From the NCBI GenBank assembly GCA_963803495.1, contig CAWDMP010000002.1, forward strand, positions 3,038,001-3,102,000: a stretch of DNA of 64,000 nucleotides, read 5' to 3'. The position numbers were made by a program, and so were the translations under genes. The notes beneath the pieces are model-generated. The model had not been told where the DNA came from, did no database searches, and saw nothing but the letters and a program-made list of their open reading frames with translations. How positions within the stretch are numbered: the first letter of the stretch is position 1; each line of letters begins with the position of its first letter. This DNA comes from Persicitalea sp963803495 (lineage in GTDB: Bacteria; Bacteroidota; Bacteroidia; Cytophagales; Spirosomataceae). This document shows positions 52,337-61,132 of the stretch, one piece after another.

Positions 52337-52421
52337 ATCCCCAATAAACGTCTCCGCGTGCAAAAAGTTGATATTTTCCAAGCCAAAAAACAGATTTCCG
52401 GCCATTCAGCCCAAAAAATGC

Positions 52422-52429
52422 TAGATTTG
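52422..52429 (+). promoter_or_regulatory. candidate -7 element for tpiA
   Basis: TAGATTTG, a perfect TAnnTTTG, 42 bases before the tpiA ATG. An imperfect TTTC lies 23 bases upstream. Confidence 0.4.
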
Positions 52430-52470
52430 GCTAATAAACCAAAACCTACACTTAACTACAAATACCCATC

Positions 52471-53235
52471 ATGCGCAAAAAAATCGTTGCCGGAAACTGG
52501 AAAATGAACAAAACCCTCGACGAAGCCGTCGGGCTGGTGTCGGAAGTAGTCAATATGGTAAAAGACGAAGTGCGGGGCGAAGCGGAAATTGTGCTGTGCC
52601 CGCCCTCGCTGTATCTGGCGACGCTGAAAAAGCACTTGGCCGAATCCAGCAAAATATCGCTCGGCGCTCAAAATTGCCACGAGAAGCCTGCCGGGGCGTA
52701 CACGGGCGAAATCTCGGCCCCGATGCTGAAAGCGATGAAAATCGGCTATGTCATCATCGGCCACAGCGAGCGGCGCCAGTACTTCGGCGAAACGAGCGCG
52801 CAGCTGGCCGATAAACTGAACATTGCGCTGGAAAACGGCCTGACGCCGATCTTTTGCTGCGGCGAATCGCTGGATCAGCGGCAGAACGAGGATTACATCG
52901 GCTTTGTGAAAAATCAATTGTCCGAGAGCCTGTTCCACCTCACGGAAGATCAGATGGGCAAGGTAGTGGTAGCTTACGAGCCCATCTGGGCCATCGGTAC
53001 CGGCCTGACTGCCAGTTCGGAGCAAGCCCAGGAAATGCACGCCGCCCTGCGGGCGCACCTGGCTGAGAAGTTCGGGAAAGCGGTGGCCGATGGTACTTCG
53101 ATTCTCTACGGCGGCAGCGTCGGCGCGGCCAACGCGGCCGAGTTATTCGCCTGTCCCGACGTCGACGGTGGCCTGGTGGGTGGCGCCTCCCTGAAATCCC
53201 GCGACTTCACCGACATCATCAAGGCCAGAGGGTAG
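52471..53235 (+). CDS. tpiA: triose-phosphate isomerase
   Basis: Interconverts dihydroxyacetone phosphate and glyceraldehyde 3-phosphate in glycolysis. The 254-residue protein shows the N-terminal KIVAGNWKMNKTLDEA (Asn and Lys), the electrophilic His in GYVIIGHSERRQYFGE, the catalytic Glu in VVAYEPIWAIGTGLTAS and the phosphate loop YGGSVGAANAAELFACPDVDGGLVGGASL. Single gene with its own -7 box; its 3' end is 40 bases from the convergent DUF1501 gene. Confidence 0.96.
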   Translation: MRKKIVAGNWKMNKTLDEAVGLVSEVVNMVKDEVRGEAEIVLCPPSLYLATLKKHLAESSKISLGAQNCHEKPAGAYTGEISAPMLKAMKIGYVIIGHSERRQYFGETSAQLADKLNIALENGLTPIFCCGESLDQRQNEDYIGFVKNQLSESLFHLTEDQMGKVVVAYEPIWAIGTGLTASSEQAQEMHAALRAHLAEKFGKAVADGTSILYGGSVGAANAAELFACPDVDGGLVGGASLKSRDFTDIIKARG

Positions 53236-53274
53236 GAGGTTGCGATGGGGGCGAACATCTACGCCATCGGCGCA

Positions 53275-54801
53275 TCAAGACAAGATGTCCTTCACTACTT
53301 TTCCGTGAACATCCGTCAGGCGGAAGCGGCGGCCCTGGAACTTGTAGGTAAGTCGCTCGTGGTCGACGCCCAGCAAGTGCAGCATCGTAGCCTGGAAGTC
53401 GTGCACATGGACGGGGTTTTGCGTGATGTTGTAGCTGAAATCGTCCGTTTCGCCATAGCTGGTCCCAGGCTTGACCCCCGCACCGGCCATCCACATCGTG
53501 AAGCAACGCGGGTGGTGATCACGGCCGTAGTTGGTTTCGGTCAATTGGCCTTGAGAATAAACCGTACGACCAAATTCACCGCCCCAAATTACCAGCGTAT
53601 CTTCCAGCATACCCCGTTGCTTGAGGTCTTTCACCAAGGCGGCCGTGGCCTGGTCGGTAGTTTTGCACTGGTGCTTGATGCCCCCCGGTAGGCCGCCGTG
53701 CTGATCCCAGCCCTGATGGTACAGTTGGACGAACTTTACGTCTTTCTCCACTAGCTTTCTGGCCAGCAGACAGTTGGCAGCGTAAGTGCCCGAGTCGCGG
53801 CTGTCGGGGCCGTACATCTCGAAGATCAAATCCGGCTCGTCGGAAGTATCCATCACTTCCGGTACGGAGGTCTGCATGCGGTAGGCCATTTCGTACTGCG
53901 CGATGCGGGCGTCCACTTCGGGGTCGCCGATGGCAGCGTTCTGCAGGTCGTTAAGTTGCTTCAGGTACTGGAGCATTTCGCGGCGATCGGCTCCGTCGTA
54001 GCCTTCGGGATTGTTCAGAAACAGTACTGGGTCTTTGCCCGACCGAAATTGCACGCCCTGGTGCTCAGTGGGTAGGAAACCGTTACCCCACAGCCGTGCG
54101 TACAGCGGCTGCCCGCCGGCGTTCTTAGATACCAACGAGATAAAAGTCGGCAAGTTCTCATTGTCGGAACCCAGCCCGTAGCTCACCCACGAACCGATGG
54201 ACGGCCGACCCGGTAGCTGGCTGCCCGTTTGAAAAAAGGTAATCGCCGGATCGTGGTTGATCGCGTCGGTATGAAGGGATTTGACAATACACAAATCGTC
54301 CACGACCTTGGCCGTATGTGGCATAAGTTCGCTCACCCACGTCTGAGTTTGTCCGTGCTTATCGAACTTATAAATCGATGGCGCAATCGGCAAACTGCTC
54401 TGACTGGCGCTCATGCCCGTGAGCCGCTGGCCTTTCCGCACTGAATCAGGAAGATCTTTGGCAAACATAGCGTTGAGCTTGGGCTTGTAATCGAAGGTTT
54501 CCAACTGAGAAGGCCCACCGCTCATGAAAAGATAAACGACGCGTTTCGCTTTGGGCGCAAAATGCGGCAAAGCCCGCAAAATAGCCTCCTGCGAATCTTC
54601 TGACAGCTCACCGGGCTTTTGGGATACGGTACCTGCCGCGCCCGCGCCGAACAACTTGTTAGCTCCGAACAACGACCCCAACGCCAGGGCACCCAGCCCC
54701 AGCGACGTCTTGGTCAGGAAGTGACGGCGGTCCAGTTTATTGTTCAACCTCTCGAATTCAGGCGTGTGAAGGCGGAATTCGTTATCGTGATCGTGGTTCA
54801 T
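53275..54801 (-). CDS. DUF1501 family protein with Tat signal
   Basis: A 508-residue exported protein of the DUF1501 family, related to the alkaline-phosphatase/sulfatase superfamily. The Tat signal is DRRHFLTKTSLGLGALALGSLFG (25-47). The core blocks are YLFMSGGPSQLETFDYKPKLN (a metal-binding Asp/Glu region), SIGSWVSYGLGSDNENLPTFI, VQLYHQGWDQHGGLPGGIKHQ, VIWGGEFGRTVYSQG and GRDHHPRCFTMWMAGAGVKPG, with the metal His residues. It is downstream of a DUF1549/DUF1553 gene, the pairing usual in Planctomycetes and many Bacteroidota. The substrate is unknown, perhaps a polysaccharide sulfate or other ester. Confidence 0.9.
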   Translation of the reverse strand: MNHDHDNEFRLHTPEFERLNNKLDRRHFLTKTSLGLGALALGSLFGANKLFGAGAAGTVSQKPGELSEDSQEAILRALPHFAPKAKRVVYLFMSGGPSQLETFDYKPKLNAMFAKDLPDSVRKGQRLTGMSASQSSLPIAPSIYKFDKHGQTQTWVSELMPHTAKVVDDLCIVKSLHTDAINHDPAITFFQTGSQLPGRPSIGSWVSYGLGSDNENLPTFISLVSKNAGGQPLYARLWGNGFLPTEHQGVQFRSGKDPVLFLNNPEGYDGADRREMLQYLKQLNDLQNAAIGDPEVDARIAQYEMAYRMQTSVPEVMDTSDEPDLIFEMYGPDSRDSGTYAANCLLARKLVEKDVKFVQLYHQGWDQHGGLPGGIKHQCKTTDQATAALVKDLKQRGMLEDTLVIWGGEFGRTVYSQGQLTETNYGRDHHPRCFTMWMAGAGVKPGTSYGETDDFSYNITQNPVHVHDFQATMLHLLGVDHERLTYKFQGRRFRLTDVHGKVVKDILS

Positions 54802-54824
54802 TTTAGGAATCGTTTAATAAGTTG

Positions 54825-54915
54825 AGGCGTGAATGCGTGAATGCGTAATGGCGTGTGGGCGGTCTTATTTGTCGTCAAGCGAACCGCCCCCACGCCTTCA
54901 CTTCCCCACTTCAAA
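54825..54915. repeat. GCGTGAAT-type inverted repeat between the DUF1553 and DUF1501 genes
   Basis: Left arm with GGCGTGAAT and GCGTGAAT units (54825-54850) ending GGCGTGTGGGCGGT (54849-54862). Right arm begins ACCGCCCCCACGCC (54883-54896) and continues TTCACTTCCCCACTTCAAA. Fourteen bases pair with one mismatch around a 20-base centre. It fills the gap and abuts the DUF1553 stop at 54916. Confidence 0.7.
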
Positions 54916-57900
54916 CTACCGCTTTGTAATCGTCGCATCGGAATTCATGATCGTACTCGCTACTACGGCATTGGCGGCCACCGCGGCGGCATCCAACGAC
55001 GGGTCCACCCGGTACTGACCTGCTTTCAACCAGCCTGCTCCTTTCTCAGGATTTTCGGCGAAAAGCTTGGTTTGGCCAGCTTTCAGTTTCAATAACAAAC
55101 TCATTTCCTTTCCACTCGGACTTCGCCCCGTCAGCTTGCGGTAGGTTTGACCGATGGCAGTTTCGGGATTCGAAATTCTCGTCATTTGTTCGCCCAGTAC
55201 TTTGGCGGCTTCGACGAAGGTCGGGTCGTTGAGTGTGACCAAAGCCTGGAGCGGAGTATTAGTTTTTTGGCGGCGTACGATGCAGGCGCTGCGTGAAGCA
55301 GCGTCGAAGGTGCCGAGCGTCGGGTTGGGTATCGATCGTTTGACGATCACGTACACGCTTCTTTTATAAATGATGTCGCCACTATCTGGTTCGTAGGTCG
55401 CCCCGTTGATCCTCCAGAGCCCTTCGGGTTGGTAGGGCTTGATGCTCCGACCCCCCATTTCGTAGTTCATGAGGCCGCTCGCGGCCAACGCGTTGTCACG
55501 CATCATTTCGGCGGTCAGTCGGCGGGCCGGACCACGGGCCAGCATCCGGTTTTGGGGATCTTTGTTCAAAAGTTCGCGCGAGGCCCGTGAATCCTGCCGA
55601 TAGGTGGCCGACATCACGATGGTCTTGACCAACTTCTTAACGTCCCAGCCGTGCGACGGACCGCCAGAATCACGGAAGGTGATCGCCAGCCAATCCAGAA
55701 GTTTGGGATGGGAAGGCATTTCGCCCTGGTTGCCAAAGTCTTCGGCCGTTTTGACCAGCCCGACCCCGAAAAACAGCTGCCAGTAGCGGTTCACCGCCAC
55801 GCGGGCCGTCAGGGGATTGTCCTTGTCCGTGGCCCATTGCGCCAGTCCGTAGCGATTTTTGGGTAAATTTTCGGGAAAAGCGAATATCCGCTCCGGCGTG
55901 TTGGGATAGACTTTGGCTCCCAGCGCATCGTAGTTGCCGCGTTCGAGTACGTAGGCCTGTTTGGGTTTGGACGTTTCCTGCATGACCATCAACTCCTGTA
56001 TCTGCTCCGTGCTGTCGGCGAGCGCCATGCGGGTTTGGGTCAGGGTCTTCCTGGCCGCGAGCGTAGGGGCATGCACCACCGAAAAGTAGTACTCTTTCAA
56101 AGCGATTTCTTCATCCTCGGTGAGCGCGTCGGGCGATTTTGCCGCTATCCTTTGCCAATTGGCCTTTCTGCCCAAAACCGATACTTCATGAGGCGTGAGC
56201 GTTCGGTCATACACGACGATATTGTCCACTTGCCCCCCCTCGAGGCCGAAACCCCGCCACCAACCTCCGATCTGCAGACCCGGTTGGGGTTTCACTTTCG
56301 TGCTATCGAACAAAATATCCTTCGACAGCTGGTCCTTCGTGACCAGCATCGGCATGGGCGCACCGTCGAGGTACAACTCCAAACCGGCGGCTTTGGAGGA
56401 GCCGTCATACGTCATGGTGAGTTGAATCCATTGGTCGCGCGGTACTGCTTCGCGGCTGATTTTAGTGATTGCGTTGGAAGGCGCCACGTGCGCCATGCTC
56501 ATTTCCAGTTTGTTATTTTTCAGATAGACGTGGTAGCCCCGGAAATTATACAACCGTTCCGCCAGGCTTTTATGGAAAATAACGCCTTCCTTCATCTCCC
56601 AGGGTACCTTGACCCACATGCCCACAGTGAACGACTCCGACTTGTTGAAAATACCCACACTGCCCAGATCCAGCCAGGCGTCACCGTCGAGCAGGATACC
56701 CAGCCCGCTGTGACCTCCGACAAATTTTTCTTTCTGTCTGATCCCGCCCTGCAACGTGGTGTAAGCCAGTTGCCTCGGGTTGACTTCGTTTTTCAGGGAG
56801 TTCTTTTCAAAACTGAACTTAGCCTGTAATCCTGCCTTGGGATAGGACTCATGCTGCAAACGCGCGTAGGATTTCGATTTCAGCCAATCCTGAAAGTCAG
56901 TTTCGCCTTGCTGCTGAATGGTGGCCATTTGGTTGGTTTGCTTCTTCACATTTTCCCGCATATAAGCCAGCACTTTTTCCTGTTTGGGCGTTGGCAACAG
57001 CATGGTAGGCGAAGGCATGGCGTCATCCCATGAGATCTGTCCTGCTTCGTCGATGTTTTTGAAGAAACTGGAAAGCTGGTAATAGTTCTTCTGCGAGATG
57101 GGGTCGTACTTGTGATCGTGACACTTGGCACAACCCACGGAAAGCCCGATGATGGCATCGCCGAAAGTATTGGTGCGATCCAAAACGTACTCGGTCTGGA
57201 ACTCCTCCTCGATCACGCCGCCTTCCATATTTTGCGGGTGGTTGCGGTTGAAGGACGTGGCGATACGCATTTCCTTGGTGGGGGCACCACCCTTCAGGTT
57301 CTTCATCAGGTCGCCCGCCAATTGCCACTGAATGAACTGGTCGTACCGCTGATTTTTGTTAAAAGCCCCGATCACCCAATCGCGGTAGGGCGACATATCG
57401 CGCAACCGATCCACCGTGTAGCCATGCGAATCGGCGAACCGGGCCAGATCGAGCCAATCGGCCGCCATACGTTCGCCGTAGTGCGGTGATTTGAGGAGTC
57501 TGTCCACCAGCTTTTCGTAGGCATAGGCACTTTTGTCTTTCTTGAAAGCGTCGATCTCAGCCAGGGTAGGCGGCAGGCTCGTGATGTCGAAAGTCACCCG
57601 ACGGATAAGGGTTTCCTTGTCGGCCTCCCGGTTGGGGGCCATATCCTTCTCTTCCAGGCGATAAGCAACGAAATTGTCGATGGGGTTCTTGACCCAATCC
57701 TCATGATCGACCGATGGAATTTTGGGCAGGACAGGCTTCTCGAAAGCCCAGTGCGGCTTGTACTCGGCTCCTTCGTCGATCCATTTTATCAGGATGGCTT
57801 TTTCGTAGGCCGTCAAACTGAGGTGCGATTCCGGCGTGGGCATCACCACGTCGGGATCGATAGCGACGATGCGGCGGAAAACTTCGCTGTTGCGCAAACT

Positions 57901-58170
57901 GCCGGGGTCGATGGCTACCTTACCGGGCGACTCGGGGAGCTCATCGTAGGCGTTAGCAGCCAGGTCCAAACGAAGACCCGCCTGCTGCTTGGCCATGTCG
58001 GGCCCGTGGCAGGCGAAGCATTTGTCCGACAGGATGGGCTTGACGTGCATGTTATAGTCTAGCTCCTCCGGTACCAGTTCCATCACCGCACTAACCTCCT
58101 CCGGCAGATCGGGCTGGCACGAGAAAGCCGCCATGGCAAGTAGAAGAAGCAGTGATATTTTGGTAGCCAT
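54916..58170 (-). CDS. PSD1-type DUF1549/DUF1553 lipoprotein with cytochrome-like CxxCH motifs and LamG domain
   Basis: A 1084-residue envelope protein. Lipoprotein signal (TKISLLLLLAMAAFSCQPD). Planctomycete-type cytochrome segment with CxxCH in SDKCFACHGPDMAKQQAGLRLD (about 50-70), then DUF1549 (PIDNFVAYRLEEKDMAPNREADKETLIRRVTFDITSLPPT). A second CxxCH, VGCAKCHDHKYDPISQKNYY, follows. A LamG/concanavalin-like insertion (LGSVGIFNKSESFTVGMWVKV) and DUF1553 (NPLTARVAVNRYWQLFFGVGLVKTAEDFGNQG...) complete it. The start is the ATG at 58168-58170; 49 open codons upstream are excluded. Acts with the DUF1501 protein; a role in uptake or processing of complex carbohydrates is proposed for this pair. 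Confidence 0.88.
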   Translation of the reverse strand: MATKISLLLLLAMAAFSCQPDLPEEVSAVMELVPEELDYNMHVKPILSDKCFACHGPDMAKQQAGLRLDLAANAYDELPESPGKVAIDPGSLRNSEVFRRIVAIDPDVVMPTPESHLSLTAYEKAILIKWIDEGAEYKPHWAFEKPVLPKIPSVDHEDWVKNPIDNFVAYRLEEKDMAPNREADKETLIRRVTFDITSLPPTLAEIDAFKKDKSAYAYEKLVDRLLKSPHYGERMAADWLDLARFADSHGYTVDRLRDMSPYRDWVIGAFNKNQRYDQFIQWQLAGDLMKNLKGGAPTKEMRIATSFNRNHPQNMEGGVIEEEFQTEYVLDRTNTFGDAIIGLSVGCAKCHDHKYDPISQKNYYQLSSFFKNIDEAGQISWDDAMPSPTMLLPTPKQEKVLAYMRENVKKQTNQMATIQQQGETDFQDWLKSKSYARLQHESYPKAGLQAKFSFEKNSLKNEVNPRQLAYTTLQGGIRQKEKFVGGHSGLGILLDGDAWLDLGSVGIFNKSESFTVGMWVKVPWEMKEGVIFHKSLAERLYNFRGYHVYLKNNKLEMSMAHVAPSNAITKISREAVPRDQWIQLTMTYDGSSKAAGLELYLDGAPMPMLVTKDQLSKDILFDSTKVKPQPGLQIGGWWRGFGLEGGQVDNIVVYDRTLTPHEVSVLGRKANWQRIAAKSPDALTEDEEIALKEYYFSVVHAPTLAARKTLTQTRMALADSTEQIQELMVMQETSKPKQAYVLERGNYDALGAKVYPNTPERIFAFPENLPKNRYGLAQWATDKDNPLTARVAVNRYWQLFFGVGLVKTAEDFGNQGEMPSHPKLLDWLAITFRDSGGPSHGWDVKKLVKTIVMSATYRQDSRASRELLNKDPQNRMLARGPARRLTAEMMRDNALAASGLMNYEMGGRSIKPYQPEGLWRINGATYEPDSGDIIYKRSVYVIVKRSIPNPTLGTFDAASRSACIVRRQKTNTPLQALVTLNDPTFVEAAKVLGEQMTRISNPETAIGQTYRKLTGRSPSGKEMSLLLKLKAGQTKLFAENPEKGAGWLKAGQYRVDPSLDAAAVAANAVVASTIMNSDATITKR

Positions 58171-58196
58171 GGGCTTGGATAGGTGTGATGCGGATA

Positions 58197-58204
58197 CAAA
58201 GATA
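58197..58204 (-). promoter_or_regulatory. candidate -7 element of the DUF1553-DUF1501 operon
   Basis: On the minus strand TATCTTTG (58197-58204), 26 bases upstream of the ATG; a TTTTG lies 26 bases further, slightly beyond the usual spacing. Confidence 0.4.
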
Positions 58205-58300
58205 AATAACCACAAATTATACGAATTATTCAAAATTGATACGTAGTTATATAGGTGAGTAAAATGCAAGAGTGTGGTTGTTTCGGACTTATATTGCAAT

Positions 58301-60433
58301 ATGATAAAACAGTACACTATTTTAGAGACCGGAACCCGGGCATCTCGTACTACTCACTGGCCCCACCTCAGGTACTGCTTTGTCTCATGCCTCTGCCTGC
58401 TCATTTTCTCCTGCAGCTCCGACAAAAACTCCCCGGGCCAAACCAGCGGCAGTCACCTCGGCCAGGCGTCCAGCCCCTACCTGCTCGAACACGCCGACAA
58501 TCCCGTGGATTGGTACGAATGGGGCGATGAGGCGTTGGCAAAAGCCAAAAAAGAGAATAAGCCTCTCATCATCAGCATTGGCTACGCGGCCTGCCATTGG
58601 TGCCACGTCATGGAGGACGAAACCTTCATGGACACGGCCGTTGCCAACTACATGAACGCGCACTTCGTGGCGATCAAAGTCGACCGGGAGGAACGGCCCG
58701 ACCTGGATGAGATTTACATGAACGCCGCCCAGCTGATCAACGGCAACGGGGGATGGCCGCTCAATGCTTTCGCCCTACCCGGCGGCCAGCCTTTCTACGC
58801 CGGTACCTACTTCCCGACAAAAGATTGGATGAAACTGCTGGAAGGCATACAGAAGGCTTACACCGAAGATCAGGCCAACATTTTGAAACAATCCACCGCC
58901 CTCACGCAGGAGATCAGGAGCATGCAGACAGCGGCGGGTGCAGCCGATACGACCGCTCGTCGCGACGGAGAGTTGTACGAACGCATCTACCAGGGGTTGC
59001 TGAGTCAGGTGGATGGTAAGTACGGCGGATTTGGCGGCGCGCCCAAGTTTCCGCTACCGGGTCGCTATGAATTCATGATGCAGTATGGGTACTTAAATAA
59101 AGACAAGGGCGCAATGGCTGCCACGACAGCGCTGTTGGACAATCTGGCGCGCGGCGGCATATACGACCAACTGGGCGGCGGGTTCGCCCGTTACGCCACC
59201 GACGACCAATGGCGCGTACCCCACTTCGAAAAAATGCTCTACGACAACGCCCAACTCGTGAGCCTGTACGCCCACGCCTACCTGGTCACGGGCAATGAAG
59301 ACTACCGACGCATCATCACAGAAACGCTGGATTTTGTCCGGCGCGAACTAACCGACCCCGAAGGCGGCTTCTACTCGTCGCTCAATGCCGACAGTGAGGG
59401 GGAAGAAGGGAATTTCTACGTTTGGAAGTACGACGAAATCGCCGCCGTGCTTGATCCGGCCGAGTTGACAGCATTGGAGAAGGCCTACGCCATCACCAGA
59501 GAAGGCAATTGGGAAAAGGGCGAAAATATTCTGTATCAGGCAAACTCTACCAAAGTACTTGATCCCGGCGATGCGCTGGTAACCAGGGCCCGGGGCAAGC
59601 TCTTCGCCGCGCGTGCCAAACGCGAACGTCCCAGCACCGATGACAAAATCCTGAGTTCCTGGAATGCCCTGATGCTGAAAGGCTACCTCGACGCCTACCG
59701 TGCCCTCGGTAATCCGGCCTACCTGCAAGCGGCGGTCAAGAACGCTCGGTTCATGGAAAAGTACCTGTTGAGTGACGACTTCGCCTTGCGGCGCAGCTTT
59801 CGAGAAAAGAAGGTGTCGATCGACGGCTTCCTGGAAGACTACGCTTTCCTGGCCGACGCCATGCTGTACCTTTACCAGGCCACTTTCGACAAGCACTGGC
59901 TGGACGTATCGCTGGGCTTGCTCGACAAAGCCGACGCACAATTCTATGATGCCAAGTCGAAGTTTTATACTACCAATGCCGGGAAAAAAGAGGGCGTCCT
60001 GATCAACAGCATCGGCGTGAACGATGGCGTCATTCCCTCGGGCAACGCCGTGCTGGCGCTGACGCAGTACCGTATGGGCAAAATCATGTACGACGAAAAG
60101 CACGAAGCCAGAGCCACGACTATGCTCAACCGGATGAAGTCGAGCCTGGCCGGGAACGCGGGGTACTATACGTCCTGGGCGCTGCTGCTGGGCATGGAAC
60201 ACTTCGGTACTTACGAGGTCGCTATCGTGGGGCAGGATGCAACCAGGCAAAGAAGCCTCCTTGCAAAAAATTACCTGCCCAACGCCGTGTTCGCCGGAGG
60301 TAGTACCGAGAATCTGCCTTTATTGAAAAACAAAAAAGTGGCCGGGCAAACGCGCATTTATGTCTGCAAAGATAAGGTATGCAAACTACCCACATCCGAT
60401 GCTACGCAAGCGCTCGCCCTGATTGATTTTTGA
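58301..60433 (+). CDS. thioredoxin-domain protein DUF255 (YyaL / spermatogenesis-associated 20-like)
   Basis: A 710-residue protein. The N-terminal lipoprotein-like segment (HLRYCFVSCLCLLIFSCSSDKN) suggests membrane attachment. The DUF255 thioredoxin fold carries the CxxC-type motif in IGYAACHWCHVMEDETFMD with YLLEHADNPVDWYEWG before it and NGNGGWPLNAFALPGGQPFYAGTYFP after it. The rest is an alpha/alpha toroid as in N-acylglucosamine 2-epimerases (YDQLGGGFARYATDDQWRVPHFEKMLYDNAQL). Function is undefined; a redox or sugar-related role has been suggested for the family. I use the ATG at 58301-58303, the last before the signal. Divergent from the DUF1553 gene; terminator-like hairpin downstream. 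Confidence 0.87.
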   Translation: MIKQYTILETGTRASRTTHWPHLRYCFVSCLCLLIFSCSSDKNSPGQTSGSHLGQASSPYLLEHADNPVDWYEWGDEALAKAKKENKPLIISIGYAACHWCHVMEDETFMDTAVANYMNAHFVAIKVDREERPDLDEIYMNAAQLINGNGGWPLNAFALPGGQPFYAGTYFPTKDWMKLLEGIQKAYTEDQANILKQSTALTQEIRSMQTAAGAADTTARRDGELYERIYQGLLSQVDGKYGGFGGAPKFPLPGRYEFMMQYGYLNKDKGAMAATTALLDNLARGGIYDQLGGGFARYATDDQWRVPHFEKMLYDNAQLVSLYAHAYLVTGNEDYRRIITETLDFVRRELTDPEGGFYSSLNADSEGEEGNFYVWKYDEIAAVLDPAELTALEKAYAITREGNWEKGENILYQANSTKVLDPGDALVTRARGKLFAARAKRERPSTDDKILSSWNALMLKGYLDAYRALGNPAYLQAAVKNARFMEKYLLSDDFALRRSFREKKVSIDGFLEDYAFLADAMLYLYQATFDKHWLDVSLGLLDKADAQFYDAKSKFYTTNAGKKEGVLINSIGVNDGVIPSGNAVLALTQYRMGKIMYDEKHEARATTMLNRMKSSLAGNAGYYTSWALLLGMEHFGTYEVAIVGQDATRQRSLLAKNYLPNAVFAGGSTENLPLLKNKKVAGQTRIYVCKDKVCKLPTSDATQALALIDF

Positions 60434-60473
60434 TGTGTATCATATCGCGCTAGTAGTCACGATGTCATAATAC

Positions 60474-60507
60474 GGTTTCGGGCGGACCTAAGTGTCCGCC
60501 CGAAACC
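60474..60507. terminator. 14-base perfect hairpin between convergent genes
   Basis: GGTTTCGGGCGGAC, loop CTAAGT, GTCCGCCCGAAACC. No T-run follows, so termination would be by a strong hairpin; it lies 40 bases after the DUF255 stop and 16 bases before the DinB stop. Confidence 0.6.
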
Positions 60508-60523
60508 TGAAAAACAAATACCA

Positions 60524-61054
60524 TCAAAACAGCTTCTCGTTCGGCGGCTTAACGCCCTTCATGCGAATGTAGATCGTGGCTTGTCCGCGGTGATGCGTTT
60601 GGTGTTCAAAGGCCTTGGCGTAGGCCAGGCCCCGGCTCATGTCGCGGCCGAAGAGCTTGATGTCGGCACCCATGTCGGCGTCAGAGGTGGCAGAGAGTGC
60701 GGCGATGGCAAAATCGTAGCTTTCCAGGACTACCTTGGTCACCGCTTCCTTGCTGTCGAGACCATCCATTTTTTCGAGGCTTTTTCCCTTATAAGGATTT
60801 TCGTTACCCGAAGCAGCCGAGACAAAATTGAAGTTGCCGTTGGCCAGATGCAACATTTGCTCTTTGAACGAGCGAATCTCGGGTGTGGGTTTGTAATCGA
60901 ACCCGTCGGCGGGCATAGCTTCGAGGTACTCTTGGGTAAATTCTTTGGCGCGTTGCCAGTCGGCCACCCAATCGGCCACGGACTCACTGGGTTGAAAGCT
61001 GCTTAGCCCTAGCCAGGCCACTAAAAAGAGAAGGGAAGTCGATAGCTTTTTCAT
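60524..61054 (-). CDS. DinB family protein, exported
   Basis: A 176-residue DinB/YfiT four-helix-bundle protein that probably binds a metal through three His (in FKEQMLHLANGNF and FEHQTHHRGQATIYI). The N-terminal signal (KKLSTSLLFLVAWLGLSSFQ) points to export, unusual for the family but seen in Bacteroidota. The ATG is 61052-61054. Function in this setting is unknown. It follows the rhodanese gene on the same strand with 78 bases between them. Confidence 0.85.
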   Translation of the reverse strand: MKKLSTSLLFLVAWLGLSSFQPSESVADWVADWQRAKEFTQEYLEAMPADGFDYKPTPEIRSFKEQMLHLANGNFNFVSAASGNENPYKGKSLEKMDGLDSKEAVTKVVLESYDFAIAALSATSDADMGADIKLFGRDMSRGLAYAKAFEHQTHHRGQATIYIRMKGVKPPNEKLF

Positions 61055-61132
61055 ATTTGTCTGGATTAGTTGTGTTCTAAGGTAAGAAAAATTCCGAACG
61101 ATCAAGCTATATTCGCCCCCCGATTCGCAATC

